Position numbers and translations under genes: made by a program. A stretch of DNA of 64,000 nt, from positions 9,857,501-9,921,500 of the forward strand of contig NC_060110.1 of NCBI RefSeq assembly GCF_021155765.1, given 5' to 3'. Below are positions 1-13,356 of this stretch, piece after piece (within the stretch, counting starts at the first letter, position 1; each line of letters opens with the position of its first letter). Source of the DNA: Diprion similis (taxonomy: Eukaryota > Arthropoda > Insecta > Hymenoptera > Diprionidae). The notes beneath the pieces were generated by a model. It was not told the origin of the DNA. It searched no databases and was given only the letters and a program-made list of their open reading frames with translations.

Positions 1-3000
1 AAATATTCAGCTCGCTAATTTACGAAAGGGTCAACAACGCGGTTAGCCCAAAAGAACTAGGGTAGAATTCAGATCACGGTAGAATTGTACCCTGATTTGT
101 CTATAATTGGGACTCCCCACGAGGCGCATCCCGGAAATAAACTGGGATAACATAATGAAAAATGGATGAAACGGGAGTGTTTTAGCGGGTAATTCAGGGG
201 TGATTTGGTACGTGGTAACCTCGGAAAATGACTATTATAATCTGTTGAGGAAATGAATAAGGCAGTTTAAGGAAATTGCCACTGTGACTATTACTACCGA
301 GTTCCGGAGTTGTTACTCTAATCTCCGTGATAATAAGATGTATGGTGGGAAATTCGAACCTGCGGTCCTGCTAGATACCGCTAATGAGTATTTTCACTTA
401 GCAGGAGTTTGTTCAGTTAATTAGAGTAACGTTGTAGCTAATGCTACTAAACGTCAAGCAATTATTTCGAGAAAAAATATTAAGCCATTTATTATTTTAT
501 AACTGCTATAAGACTTTGATTAGTTCTGTTCAATTTCCTTACTTTCAAAGCGACCAAAAAGAATAATTCACCAACTTCTTTGAGTCGAAAATTTTACCTC
601 ACGAGCGAGAGATGCATGAATTATCTGCGATACGGAAAGAGATTAATTTGTAAAATTCTCTGGTTTGAAAATAATTTCAGTTCATTTGGTCTGAAAGGCG
701 ACCAAAAGCCGTAGAACGAAATAGAGCTCGGAGATCGACGAAACTCTTTGCCGCTTGTGCACACACATTATATCCGTACATATACCTCCCGAAAGTAATA
801 GTTATAGCTATTTGCCGCACCCTAAGCAAATTTAACCGGATCTACCCTGAGGGCGCAACCTTTGCAGGCAAGTAGCCGGGTCAAAAGGTGAAGGGGATGT
901 TAGTTGCCGAGGGCAAAAGGCTCGTAGTACTAAGCTGGTCATGAGCTACGATATGGTTGTCAATTAGAAATTAGACATTCTGGATCAGAGCTTTCAGCAG
1001 CTACAGTTTGCAGTGAGCACCGAATAAGTAGAAGTCAGATCCGATTGAAGTCGACTAATCGTAGTGGTTGTCAAACACGAGTTAGAGGCTTGTTTAATCC
1101 GTCAATCGTACAAATTGTAATGCTTTTAATTTTTTTTTTCATTAGTATCGATGTTCCCACCGATATAATAGAGACATACAATTCAAATTTTTAAACGCGA
1201 TATAATAATTTCACAAAGTTCTTGGCAGGTTAGCTTAGTTTCAACCACATGCATGTCACCACAGTTTTTGTTCAGCTAATTAACACAATGAAGCCACTCA
1301 CCTTGTTAAGCACGTTCTTAAGAACTTTTTATACTTCTCGGTAACCGTATAGACATACGTGAGGTCGGAATACGTGCTACGACTGTTATAGGTACTCTCT
1401 TATTTTTTCACGGGTTGAAACTCGGTGTTAAATCCAGCCACACAATCGCAGGGAAGTGCAAAATTAAGTTTGGACAACCTATAGACACCCTTTCATGCCT
1501 AGAATCCATTCATCCTGATCTGGACTCGTCAGTTTTTCTGTTCTCTTTCGTCAAAGGGTGGCGGAATTTTTCCAATCGCGCAGAGTAAGTAATATCCAAA
1601 AGTTTGTCACGCGCAGCTCTCTTCCCACACAAATTTCGATCAATAGTTTCGTCCAATGCAAATTAGTGCAGCTAAAACGAGACACTGACCGGGTACCCCG
1701 GGGAATCAAATCCTTTTGTTTTAACTACTTTTCGTTGTTCTCTTTTCTTTGACCGTTTGTTTTTTTTCACAGATATTCGTAATTCGACCAACGTCAGTTC
1801 ACGCAAAGCTTTTACGAACTTTTATAAAGGTGAAACTCACCGTATTTGCAGCCTATAATTACCTTATAATATTCTACACTTTTCACACAACAGGCGAAAA
1901 CATAACAATAATAATTTTTTTTGCGATATTCACTTGCAAAATGTTTTACGAGATTATATTCGCTCGACAGGTCACGTAGATACAAAATCTTCGAAAAATG
2001 TATTCTTCAACGATGCGTAGTTCGATTTGTGAATCTTTTTTGTCCGCGCTTTTCAACAAATTTTTAATGCTTTTACCGTTGAGATTCTCGGTCGAGTTTC
2101 GTCCGTCAGTGTCTGCAAGTAAAGTCGTTACAGGAGTTGCAATCCCTAGATTTTACAAACGGGATACCATCTCAGTGTTATCGCGACTTCGTCTTAAGTT
2201 GAATGAAACGAAAATTTGCCGGCGGTCGTTTCTCCCGTGCAGGATTCGTGGATAGCAGAGTTTTCTCTCTCGAAACGATTCGTTCGATTTACGCACAGAT
2301 TCGTTCAACGAAATTGCACTAAAAGATGAATGCGAATCGGGCAGCTGCTTCGCACTCGTCAATTACTTCCGTGATTAAAGTTCACACAATTTATCGTCGA
2401 TCGTGAGTGCCGTAATATAATATATGATATGTGACACTTTTTAAGTGGCAATTGGTCTGATCATACAAATTAAATACGGAAGGAAATTTGTCATTAGAAA
2501 TCATAAAACGATTAGGATTATTGGGTGAATGTGAAATAAGTAATCCTTATTTAGGGAAAAAATTTAGATCAACCTGAATAGAGTACGAAATGACCCTTGA
2601 GAAATTGATTGGTAAAAACTTACACGGACGATGTTTGCCCTTCGGAAAAGCATAACTCTTTCGAATCACCTCACCTCAAGTATAAGACTTAATCTTATAT
2701 ACGAGCTCACAACGGGGGAGAACGATCCAATTTGTGACATCTTTATTTATCCCACAGGAGTCGGATTCCCATCTTACTTTGCATCCCCCTGCTTCATTCC
2801 ATATGCATCTATACATTCCCATAAAGCATGCAGGAACACTACTGCTTGCGGTGCGTTTGCAAAGGGCTGGGCCAAGTCAAGATTTGTCGAGTTATTTATC
2901 GTCCGCATTTGTACATCCCAAGCCACAACTCTCGCTCTATTTCATGACTATAAGATAACAAGCGTGTTTTGCGAAAACTGCTGACGAGACAACAGACTTT

Positions 3001-4761
3001 CCACCGTCCGCAAAAAATCTTTGATCAATCCATTCAGTTATGACTCAGCAAATGGATGGTCAAGATTTTTCGAGGACTCTTTGTACGTCCTCGTTTGTGG
3101 TGGCGATTTTCCTCGCTAGAAAGCTTTCTCGTTCGCGCCAAGGTGGACTTGCAGGTCAATTCCCAAAGGTTGTGACATCGCCCCACCATCATTTTATCAA
3201 AGTTACCAAAGTAGCATCTGAGCTGGATCTCTCGCCTCAGCTGGCGCTTCATTTTGTGCTTGCGAAAGGCGGGAGAGCCGGGCTTTTGCGAAAGAACTCG
3301 AACTCACATGGTGCCATAATGGCGAGTCGAAGGTGCGGAAAGTGGTTTAGTCAGTAGAGTGTAGAATGTAGAGTGGCGTACGTTGCAGGAATCTCCGTAA
3401 TGTGATGGACGGAATTTATCTGAAAATTTGGAAAGAATTGACGGTTACCTACGCAACCGGATCAAACCCAACTGTTGTACAGTGGCAGATACTTTTATCC
3501 TAAAAGACAAATTTTGAGGCAGTAGTCAGATACAAATCGTACGGCTTACGTTTCGTATCGATACACGATAGCGGATTTAAGACGTCTAAATAAAGATGCA
3601 GACGTGTGAGAAATTCAAATTCCGAGAGAAATGTAGAGAAGTGCAATAGATGAGAATGGAGGAAGCTGTGGTCCTGCTCCAAAATGAGAAAACGTTATAT
3701 CAAGTCTTGGTTTGAAATTCCAAGCACATTCTCGTTGCCGCAGCAACCTCGTATTCCACGAAGCGTTCTATCAACGGACGTTGGTGCTTCACTTTGTTCA
3801 CGGACAGCGTCGTTTTCCATTTTTTACCTTTTTGTCAGCAGCCCGCGATCCCGGCAGCCACTTCCTGACCGCGTTTCCTCCTTTTACCGAGAGCTGTATA
3901 CCTTACATACACGCCAATTTTAGCGAACGAATAACCGTGCAGGTCTTAAACTCGCGCGGAAGCAAAGTTTTCTCAGTTTTCGTACTGATTACTCGTCTTG
4001 TTTTCGCTTTTCTTTCACGCTGTGAATTTTCTGTTTTCGCACATCATACCGTCACCTTGTCCATTTTTTAATTTCCGGCTACATTGATGTCGCGCAAGTG
4101 GAACGACTCCGCAGCGCCATTTTCCAAAAGCAGATATGCGAAGTGGTGGGCCTCGGGTAATCGTGACGTCAAATCGTTTGAAGTTCCAGCCTGAAATGAT
4201 TGCTATTTCCCGTTTATACCATAAGCCCGATCGACGTCCTTGAGATTATGCGTTTAAAACTTTATTTTCAACTTTCTCCATTCGACGAGCTAATCAAATT
4301 ATAATCTATAATGCTTCCGCCATTTACATGATCACCGATGAGTTTTAGAGAACGAGAATAATCTCTCGAGCTTGAAATTATACGACTATAGAATTGGGGC
4401 GCAGCACAATGTTCATGATTGTGGAATTGACCGTGGTTACCTGATTTGGTTATAGCTTAAAGCGCGGAAAGCGCAGCTGCTTCGGTTCGAACTTAATGGT
4501 TCTATTAACTTTCTCTAATGAAGTAACCCTATCAGAAGACAGCCTGAACTGATCTTTCGCAAATACGGAGAGAAATTCTCGATTCAAGAGAGAAAATGGC
4601 GGGGGGGGGGGGGGGTCGAAGGCGAAGATTCTGTTGAAACTTCAAGCTCGTTCGAAACAAGCCTGGAAAGTTTTTCGATTTAATATACTCTCCTTGTTCC
4701 TCGAGGGCAAACCAAAACGTAACGTAAGAAGACGAGGCTGCTTCCGTAAGGATCCGAGCTT
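1..4761. other. Non-coding region at the left edge
   Basis: I see no supportable gene in this stretch. Short ORFs at 3040-3357 and 3684-4071 on the plus strand lack recognisable domains or splice context. The part from about 3050 to 3370 is richer in CpG than its surroundings and could be a promoter or 5' exon. A run of 15 G occurs at 4601-4615, just downstream of the TEX47-like gene. Confidence 0.5.
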
Positions 4762-6723
4762 TCAGTGGGCACCACGATTCGCTGCAGGCTGAACGAATTT
4801 CGGATCTCTTCGATCGAAGATGTCGATTGGATCCGGGGTGCATACATGCGGCCATTCCTTCTCTGCGTGGAATAAAGAACAGTGAGTTACAAGTCTCAAT
4901 CTCAAAGGAAAAGTTGAATTAAAGTTAAATTTTTACTTTTCTTTGTTCCTGAAAATTTGGAAATACTTCGCTCGTAGCGAGGACGCTATTGTACAAGCTG
5001 AACGGTCGGATTATTTCTGGGTTTCGGGATCGTTCTCAAAGGATTGCGGATATTCGATACCTCATCGTAAACGCGGATTTGAAAACCGATTTGTGCGAAA
5101 CGTAGGTTGCTGGAAAAGTTCTGAATCGTCGAGTCCGAGGGTAATAAAAATGCAAAAACGTTATTGCGCCTTTGTCGTATAAAAGTCGGATTTCGTCGAG
5201 GGTGGTGAACAGTGAACCGCAAATCGATTGAACAGCAGGTATACGTACGGCTGTCGAAACTAAATTTTTCGATCAAGTCAAACCCTCCCACGTAGCGACC
5301 ATTCATGATGTATTCGATGATGGCAGCTTCTGGCAAAAGACCTGGAACACGCTCGAAGAGGTGGTCGACCTCGGAAGCGAGCAGAGCTGGGTGCTTTGAA
5401 AAATTTCAATCTCGTTGAATAAGTTCGGCGATGGGAAAATATTCTCCTCGAACAATCATATGAAACCAGAATAGACGTGATACTCAACTATCAAAAAAAA
5501 AAAAAGAAAAATAAAACAACAGCACTATCCAAACGAGCTAAACAAATTCTGCGTTTGTAAATGCGTTTAGGTGTGAAACGAAAACAGAGAAGAACGGCAC
5601 GTGGATATCACGCAGCGGCTATTAACACATTTTGAATCGAATCGCGTTTGCATTGGCAAAAGAGAGGAAAAAAAGAAAGAAAAGCGGGTGGATATTATCT
5701 CTTCGTTTGAAGATGGGAAGCTAAATATTTTAGCGGTATTCCATTCACATGAAGGGGAGGTTATTTCAACACGCGGTATCGACAGGGGCCACAGAAGGCT
5801 GCAGGAAAGAGTGTAACACGTACCTTATCTTCGAATCCGTGAAGATGTTGACACAACTTGTATACTTTGTTTTGAAAGCTTGAAAGGGTCGTGCCCTCCG
5901 TTTCGAATTCCCAACCCTTAGGAAGGTCGTGCTCAAGTAGCAGGGGAGACGGCGAGGTTTTTCCGATCCATTTCGAGGGAATAAATCTCTACGAGATTAA
6001 ACAAAGTATATAAAAATAAATTACGTGTCTGATTAGGAGAATCTCGGTTTGAAATTCCCGTCGGACCCCCAGTTGATCAAAGGACTAGCCACGTCCCTCG
6101 ATGCCCTTGGAGTCGATTAAACCATAATTAGCAAGGGCTGCGCCGTCTTCTAGCGCCTGAGTATAAGCACCAGCAGCCCACAGATTGAATGATTAAAGGG
6201 CTCATCGAATCATCGTCCACATGTCAATTTGACCCGATAAAATATCTCACGCGCAAATCCTCTCGATGTTTCACCGCGATGAAAAAAAAATGGTAGCAGG
6301 AATTACGGTGAACAATGGGATGCGAATATTCACCTCGCTTATATGGTGCATGGGGGGTAATATTTTCATAGAAATTCCATTTATCTGACGAACCTTCTTA
6401 ATTAACTTGATGAAGGTATACTCTGTGATCTGAAAAGGCAATTCAACAACCACGTAAATAACAAGCAGGGGATTAAAGTATGCCATAGAAACGTGCAGAA
6501 AATGAAGCTTCGAAAATAATAAGAATCATCTGTTTACTCAGATGTCGTCAATTACTTCAACAATGTGGAAAAACGTATTCTTGTATACCAAGAGGAGGCC
6601 GGTGATGGGTTCGTCGACGTAATCCGCAGTCAGAGAGTCAATTATTTTTGTATGTGCGTCGACGAGATCGTTAGACTGGATTTCATGGCGGCCTACTACT
6701 ATTATCCTTTGCAGAAACGTTGT
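4762..6723 (-). CDS. TEX47-like BLUF-domain protein, 5' end unresolved
   Basis: Five minus-strand exons join in frame: 6723-6556, 6429-6334, 5988-5824, 5393-5249 and 4862-4762, with the TGA at 4764-4762. All introns begin GT and end AG, and the phases are 0, 0, 0 and 1. The resulting 224 residues carry a BLUF-like start (RIIVVGRH, then DEPITGLLLVYKN and FFHIVE), a central MHHISE-RFIPSKW segment, an LLPEAAIIEYIM helix and a tail with KEWPHVCTPDP. This order matches testis-expressed protein 47 (about 253 residues in human), whose biochemical role is unknown. The N-terminal exon with the Met was not found, and the first acceptor (TTTCCAG before 6723) is my best guess. The family name comes from remembered motif order, not a search. 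Confidence 0.62.
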
Positions 6724-9700
6724 CTGGAAATTCGAAGCACGTGTCAATTGTGCAGAGAATAGACTTTGTCTACGGGTCGCGGGAGATTGGCAGTTCCTAC
6801 TTTCTTCTTATGGCTCTCAATGAAACGACAGATAACAGATAATAAGGATTCAAACAATAGCTTTTTCAATAAAGATTCATGGAATCACGTACGAATTCCT
6901 TTCTGCGTCATGCGTATGATATTTGAATTGAAAAATCACCGAGTGGTTGAATATTTAAACAAATTTATGACACCAATTCAGATAATATCTGTATTTGTAT
7001 ATCTTAACGTTCGTTCTTATCAGCGCCTTGAAAATAATTCACAATTAAAACCCGTTCAATTTAAAGTGAAGTGAGTAGAGAAACACTTTTTGGATAATTT
7101 ACAGATGTTTGGAGTTTTTTTTTTTTTTAATTTGCTTTTTTCCCGCGATGTAAACATAATGATACAAAATATTTAACGGTAATCGATATGTCAGAAAATT
7201 TTATCCGTTTGTCATAAACTTGACAACTGTTTAATGTACAGTATATCTCGAGATAATCGTAAAAAATGAAAATCAAGGTTGTACACTATAGCGTAGAAAA
7301 AAACGAATGGATTAAAGAAATCAACAAAGACTATAATCACAAGCCTGACGAATTTTTATTTCTCTTAGAATTAACTGGTTGAACAAACATTACATAAAGT
7401 ACTAGAATCTAATTTAGATAAGCAATCTCGTTGATTTTTTTAATCACGAACCTCAGGGCTTAAATTTAATGCCATCCACAATCGCATCACGCTTATGTCC
7501 CATTTGTATCATATTTTTATATTAGCTCACCCGATGAGCGGCCGATAAGTTTTCGCGCATGTACTGCAGTACAGATTTTCTTGAAATCTCGTCCATTTTA
7601 ATCACCAAAACCTCCCCGATCTCATGAACTACTAGACAGTTTTATAAGACACAATGCGATTATTATATGAATATCCTTCAACCTCGAAATGTCGATGACA
7701 AAACTTGAATGTGTACTCATTGAACTACGTCAGTGAAGAACTTCAAATGCTCCATCTTTTGTTCAATCGAGTAACATTCCACTTCCATGATATCAGACAT
7801 GCCATATTTTCCGTATTCCAGAGGCCTAATAAAGTTCTCAAACTAGCTGCACGGTAAGATAATACTCGTAGACTTAGTGGCTACAGTCTTATAATTCCGG
7901 AGAGAAATTCGTTGATTACTGAATGATGAGTCACGTGTCAAATTAACTCGAACTTATGCGATACAGTTTTGAGAAGCTGCCATAATCTTCAAGTACCGAT
8001 CATTGCACACGCGTTATCGGTTTGAAGACGCTTTACTCGCCACTCGCGTAGGACATCACTATTTTGCACCTTTAGAATAACTGTAGAATTTGAATTTACA
8101 AAATCTGAGTTTATTCATGCATTAACGGTTTCTTAAACTTCAGGCAACTCTCTAAAGTTTTAAAACAACGAGTCTTTCTAAACAATTATAATAAAGCGAG
8201 TTTGAAATGAGTTAGACTCGAATACATTTCATTACATAAAATAAAAAAACATACGGAATTGATGTTCTATAAATTTTCCGACTTCTCAAATTTTTCCAAT
8301 CTAACAAAAATGTGAAATAAATTTTTTTCATACATTACATTGGCTGTGTCTGATTGTGAGACTAAACTTCAGGTTTTTGTGTTTCTGAAACTGTTTGTCT
8401 CATTTTTTCGTGGATGCCTGCAGGTTAATAGCAATATTAATTCTAAGTGTACTATTTTTCAGATACCGAAAGACACAAATTCAAGCTTTCAGTCATTCTT
8501 TCATTCAGAAAGACATTGATTCAAATTATATCAACAGGAAGTACAGAGATATTGACTATTTTTAATGGATGAATCAACAGTCCAAGATTCTTTAGTTAAC
8601 TTTATACGCAGAACAAATAGGAAAAACAAACTCTTTACCGAGAGATTGGTAATTCATTACAATTATTTCCTTCTCTGCAATTGAAACGAATATATTCATT
8701 ATCGGGACAAGTATGAACGCATCATAGGGAAAATGGGAATTATGAGGTAATAATAAAAAGAGTAACCTGGATTTCTTCCGAGATAGAAAAACATAGATAA
8801 AAAAAAATTTAACGATCCATAAAATGACGTCACGATTGCGACGCACAAAAAATTATCGCATTGTCTCAGACGATGACAAGGCACGCGTTCAAGTGATCGC
8901 ATCGATAAGGACCCAGGGAGGAGCAAAAGAAACTCGACTGACAAAAATATAGGAGATTAATCAATCGGATACACGGTCTTCTGAAGCATATTTCATTATC
9001 ATCTGTCTCGGCTGAAATTGGGTTTTCCTTTCTGCGCTCACAAGGATTCAGAAGGTACCTATCTATTACCAGTGTAGGAGGATCAGGAAATTATTGGTTG
9101 AAGAAATTCGAGCCAGAATTAAAGTAGTTTGACGTGAAAACTTTTTTACATGCTCGATTCGAAATTGGGGAATATTGAAAAAAGGGAGATGATCAGTTTT
9201 TTTCGAGATGCAAATACTGTTTAAGCTTAGACGATCACTCAACTAATTTCTAGAAGTATCGTATTTGAAGTATACATTTTTCTTGACAACATCAAAATTA
9301 GTTTGATAAACACTTTCACTACTTGGTACACTTTTCTTATTTTCACATATACCTATCGCATGACACACGAAGTTTCCAATTACAAATGTTTTGTCATATC
9401 GTATGACAAGCCGTCTGCGAACTAACCGTTGCCGCATATTTATGTCCTCATTTTATTGCCAGAGTGGATAGGTATAATCTAATTTCAGTTAATATGAGGA
9501 AGAAGTTGTTTTTGACAACTTGAAGTGTATTCCGCACTACTGCAATGTTTTATTTGTGAATCTGAGACCAGCACTTGAACATTTAACCTGATTTCTATAT
9601 GGTGTGACAGATACTCGATAACAGTTATCAGAGAAAAATTGAATACTCAAGTGTCCCATCTTTGTTAATGTTAACACTTCTACCGGAGAAAGTTGATTCA

Positions 9701-10616
9701 ACTGTTACTTGCGGATATATAGGGTGGCTAAATAAAATAATTCCCTGGCCAAAGATGGTAAGATATAAGTGTATATTTAATCTTTTTTACGAAGTCATGA
9801 GCGTTGCATCACTTTATCACTTATTGAAAAAAAAGACAAATGCCTAAAAATGTCTGTGAATCTTTTATGGATATATTTAGTCAATCAACAAGTCTGACAA
9901 CTAGAGACTACAATACCGAAGCAGATATTCAAATTCGATCTGAGGAATGTTTACGAGTTTATCAGCAACGAACACACATCATCCACTTCGTTTTTATCAG
10001 CGAGGAAGATTAAAATCTACGAAATTCTGCCTTCCAGCTTCTGTTGAAAAAAATGTGTGATTTTTAATTACCAAATTTTAATATCGATGCTATACACTTT
10101 GCCGTCAGCATGTGATTTTAATAATGCTCTCAACATGCTGGCAATATTATTATATCCACCTTGAAGTTCGATGAAAGATATATGTTTCATTGTATTTCGC
10201 TTACTTCCTTATATTTATTTCCCCCCCATTGATTTCTTATTTATATATATATGACATTTTTTTTTTCAAACGCGCATCCAAATTTCGCTGTAGCGTTTCA
10301 AGTAGTACATCTCATCGAAATATGAACTCGTGACATTGATATTTAGGGGTCCTTATGTTTTTCCATTTTCTATTTTAAATAACACGTAAAGAAAATCGGG
10401 AAATTATTTTTCTCTAAAACGGTTTGACTTATAAACTATCCAAATACAGATGCTTATAGGAAATTTCACGCTCTGTAAAAAGTACTGAGTAAAAATTTTC
10501 CTAACTCTAACTAATCTATCAAACGTGTTGACTATTTACATACATCAATCGTACCTCTATAAAATGTGGAATTTCAAAGTAAAATGCCGACCCTCTAACG
10601 TTTAATGAGCTTCTTT
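6724..10616. other. AT-rich intergenic region
   Basis: Low-complexity AT-rich sequence with no convincing ORF or exon chain. The missing first exon of the TEX47-like gene should lie in its left part. A long minus-strand open frame at about 6750-6870 ends in a stop just before exon A and could not be joined to it. The right part is the 3' flank of the first transporter gene. Confidence 0.45.
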
Positions 10617-12055
10617 TCAGTGCCCCATACGTTCGTCCTTCATCGCATCACTTTGGATTTCCATCAAAGTCTTCCCCTTCGTTTCTTGCACTAGAAGCCA
10701 ACCGAACATTAAAGATATCGCCATAAACACAGCGTGAATCCAGTAAACATAACCTTCATCCATCAACTCGAGCAGCCATTGATAAACGTATATTACAATG
10801 AATGAAAAAATTCCCGACGACACAGATGAAAGACAAGCAGCCAGAGTCCGTATATTTGATGCAAAGATCTCACTGAGGGCGATGCTGGGAATGCAGCTGA
10901 CGCCTAGGTTGTACCAGGATTTAAATAACACCACAGCTAATATCGGTAGCCATTGCAATATGGTCGGATCGTATCCACTGCCAAGAAGGTAAAAATGTGT
11001 CCCAAGAGCGATCATGGAAACGCAAATCCCACCACTCGAGACAGCCCACATTATTCTTCGACCACATTTTTCAACAAAGTACATCGCCGTCCACGCTGCT
11101 ATGAGTCCAACACTGTTTGCTATGACGGGAACCGTAGCAGGTGAAATAACAGTTACCGATCCTCTGATCATTATAATTTCCATGTAAGCCGACAAGGGAG
11201 CCAAACCGCTGCATTCTGAGAATATGATCAACCCAATCAATATGAGTCCATTCTTTCTGTTTCGGGAGATATTGAATTCTCGGACTCGATCAACAAACGC
11301 CACTGATTTCTTAGTGGTGACAAAGTTCTTGATGGACTCCACTTCGAGGTCGACGTCTGCCTTTGGGTTGTACCTCAGAATCGATCGCTTGGCATCATCC
11401 AGTTTATCCTTGCTCACGAGATAATAGGGCGATTCAGGTAACCACATGAATACACCGATTGGGAATATGTTTAGAACGATGGCTATACAGGCGAAAATCC
11501 TCATCGAAATGTAAGGACCAATCACGTTTCCCACCAATACGCCCAGGAGCACTCCGTTGAATGCCATAGTCACCATAGCACCTCGAATATTCGGGCTACA
11601 AATATCTCCAAGGAAAAGCGAGATGCCCATAGCAGAAAATTGGCTTGCCGCCCCGCTGATGAATTTAGCCACGTAAATCCAGCTTGCGGAGTTCGCCATG
11701 ATGACGAGAATCCACGAGAGAAGTAGACTGAATCCGATTCCTACGATTGATCTTCTGTTGCCGAAGTATTCGATGAAAATTGCACCGAGGATTCCACCTG
11801 GTACTTGGCCCAGTGTATTAATCGATGCTATCCAGGAAATTTCGTTTGTGGTCACAGGAAATGGGGAATTTCCGGATTCGAATTGAGCCAGGTACGGTGA
11901 GGTCCAGCCATTCCACAGTCCGTTCACAAACATCATAATCATCGCTAAGGAAATCGGGAGAATATGGTAAACAAATAATTTAAGGAATATGATTATCGAT
12001 CGTTACCTGCGAAACCGCCAATCCATTGCAGCCACAACACGTCTATAGCGAACAT
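10617..12055 (-). CDS. Tret1-like sugar transporter, copy 1
   Basis: Major facilitator superfamily sugar porter, expected in the plasma membrane with about 12 membrane segments. Two exons: 12055-12007 (17 codons, starting MFAIDVLWLQWIGG) and 11944-10617, joined across a 62-bp GT-AG intron in phase 1, giving 458 residues. Family signatures visible are PESPYYL near residues 186-192 after TM6, a GRR loop (KCGRRIMW, near 309-316) between TM8 and TM9, and QETKGKTL near 436-443 after TM12. Odd points: the TM7 motif equivalent to QQLSGIN reads SECSGLA, so the sugar-contact Gln and Asn are both lost. The start is also displaced: the position matching the ATG of the 16-kb copy reads ACG here. It is leftmost in a same-strand array. 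Substrate is unknown. Confidence 0.88.
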
Positions 12056-13204
12056 TTGACTCTAACCGAAACCGTACTCTCAAAATTATACCACGTGAAT
12101 CAAAAAGTCTCCTACTACTTTAGTGATAATTATACCGAACTTGGATCAAAGTCGTGCCTTCAAGAATCGTAGAACCACTACCACGAGTTTATTCAACTGC
12201 TGATACTACCTGTTATTACCTGACTGTGGCTTGATGTGGAGTGGGAGTTCATGTACCAAAGAGTTTTGTAACAGTTGTGACATAAATACTCTACCCGACT
12301 GTACACCGACGTATGAGATGTGATACTCCGATCTCAATCCGACAATTTTACTTCACTTTGTTATCACTATTTACCAATCTCATTGATGAACGATTGAGCC
12401 CAAGCATTAATTAATGAAAGACAAAGAAATAATTTTATATTAAACTTTACAAGATGTGACTTTAGAGCAGTAAATATCCACGTGAGACATTTCACAGACA
12501 ACGAGGCCACTCAGTGAGAGATATTAAGACTGGCTGACATAGTCATATAGACATAACAACCATGAGTTACAATTACCGCATTTTACAATCAATAGCTTAC
12601 TAGGATACATACACCTTTCAAGGGACTAAAAGTGCATAGTTGAAACACTTTGCGGATTTGCGGAAAAAATAAGGAGTAAAATGAGCCATCGTGAGACTGT
12701 TTTCATTCAATATTGAAGAAATATACCAGATTTTTTTCAAAGTTTCTAAGACGTATGGTTTGAAACGCATCTATTTAAATAGAATTTATTTTTTCGTGTC
12801 ATTCATTCATTATACTTCGGAAATTTATCTTCATTTGGCAAACGGTTGAGGATAGGAAGTTTGAAAAATTGAGCTTGCGAATTTACAGAACATTTTTTAA
12901 CTGTCACATTTACTCTGAATGATGTTGTGTACGTAGTGAGCACCAAAATATTAGCACCAGAAATAAATCCTAATAATTAAAAAAAATGTATTATCGCTTA
13001 TCTTAGCATTGCTTACCCTCGTATCGTGATAGTTTCGTAAAAATTCCTTATCTCCTTGCAGCATTGAATCGATTAATCTGCAATCAACTGCTCTATGGCA
13101 ACTAGTTGCATGTATTCATTAATCAACTGATTACCCACCAACCTCAGGTGCGCTTTGTTTAATCGTCCTGTATTGAATTATCCGCGATATTAGTAGCAGC
13201 AAGT
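12056..13204. other. Upstream flank of transporter copy 1
   Basis: Non-coding AT-rich spacer containing the promoter and 5' UTR of the copy at 10.6-12.1 kb, which is read leftward. I could not assign a TATA box or start site. No ORF of interest. Confidence 0.4.
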
Positions 13205-13356
13205 AGCAGGGAAATGAAGTCATGGAGAATATCGGTAACCATTGCACCTAGCGTGGATCGAATCCATCACTTAGAAAGTAAAAGTGGGTTCCCAGCAATG
13301 CCATGGATACGAAAATTCTACAGTTTGAGGAGACCCATATCTTTCTCCGTCCAAAT
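13205..13356 (-). pseudogene. Tret1-like fragment (TM8-TM10 region)
   Basis: Read on the minus strand, this stretch translates to a piece of the transporter family: FGRRKIWVSSN, then MALLGTHFYFLSDGFDP, a stop, and VQWLPIFSM. It aligns with residues about 318-368 of the copy at 16.1-17.6 kb (GRRKMWVFSS, ATHFYLLNDGLDP, LQWIPIISM). An in-frame TAG sits at 13250-13248 and no homologous sequence continues on either side, so it is a decayed remnant of an additional copy. Confidence 0.8.

Noticed and set aside
341-410. tRNA-like B-box (GGTTCGAA on the minus strand) with an A-box-like stretch nearby
   Set aside because: The T-arm stem does not pair, no acceptor stem is formed and no anticodon arm can be drawn. 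At best it is a decayed SINE head.
3040-3357. 105-codon plus-strand ORF in a CpG-richer patch
   Set aside because: No recognisable domain and no consistent splice context; more likely a promoter or 5' exon remnant.
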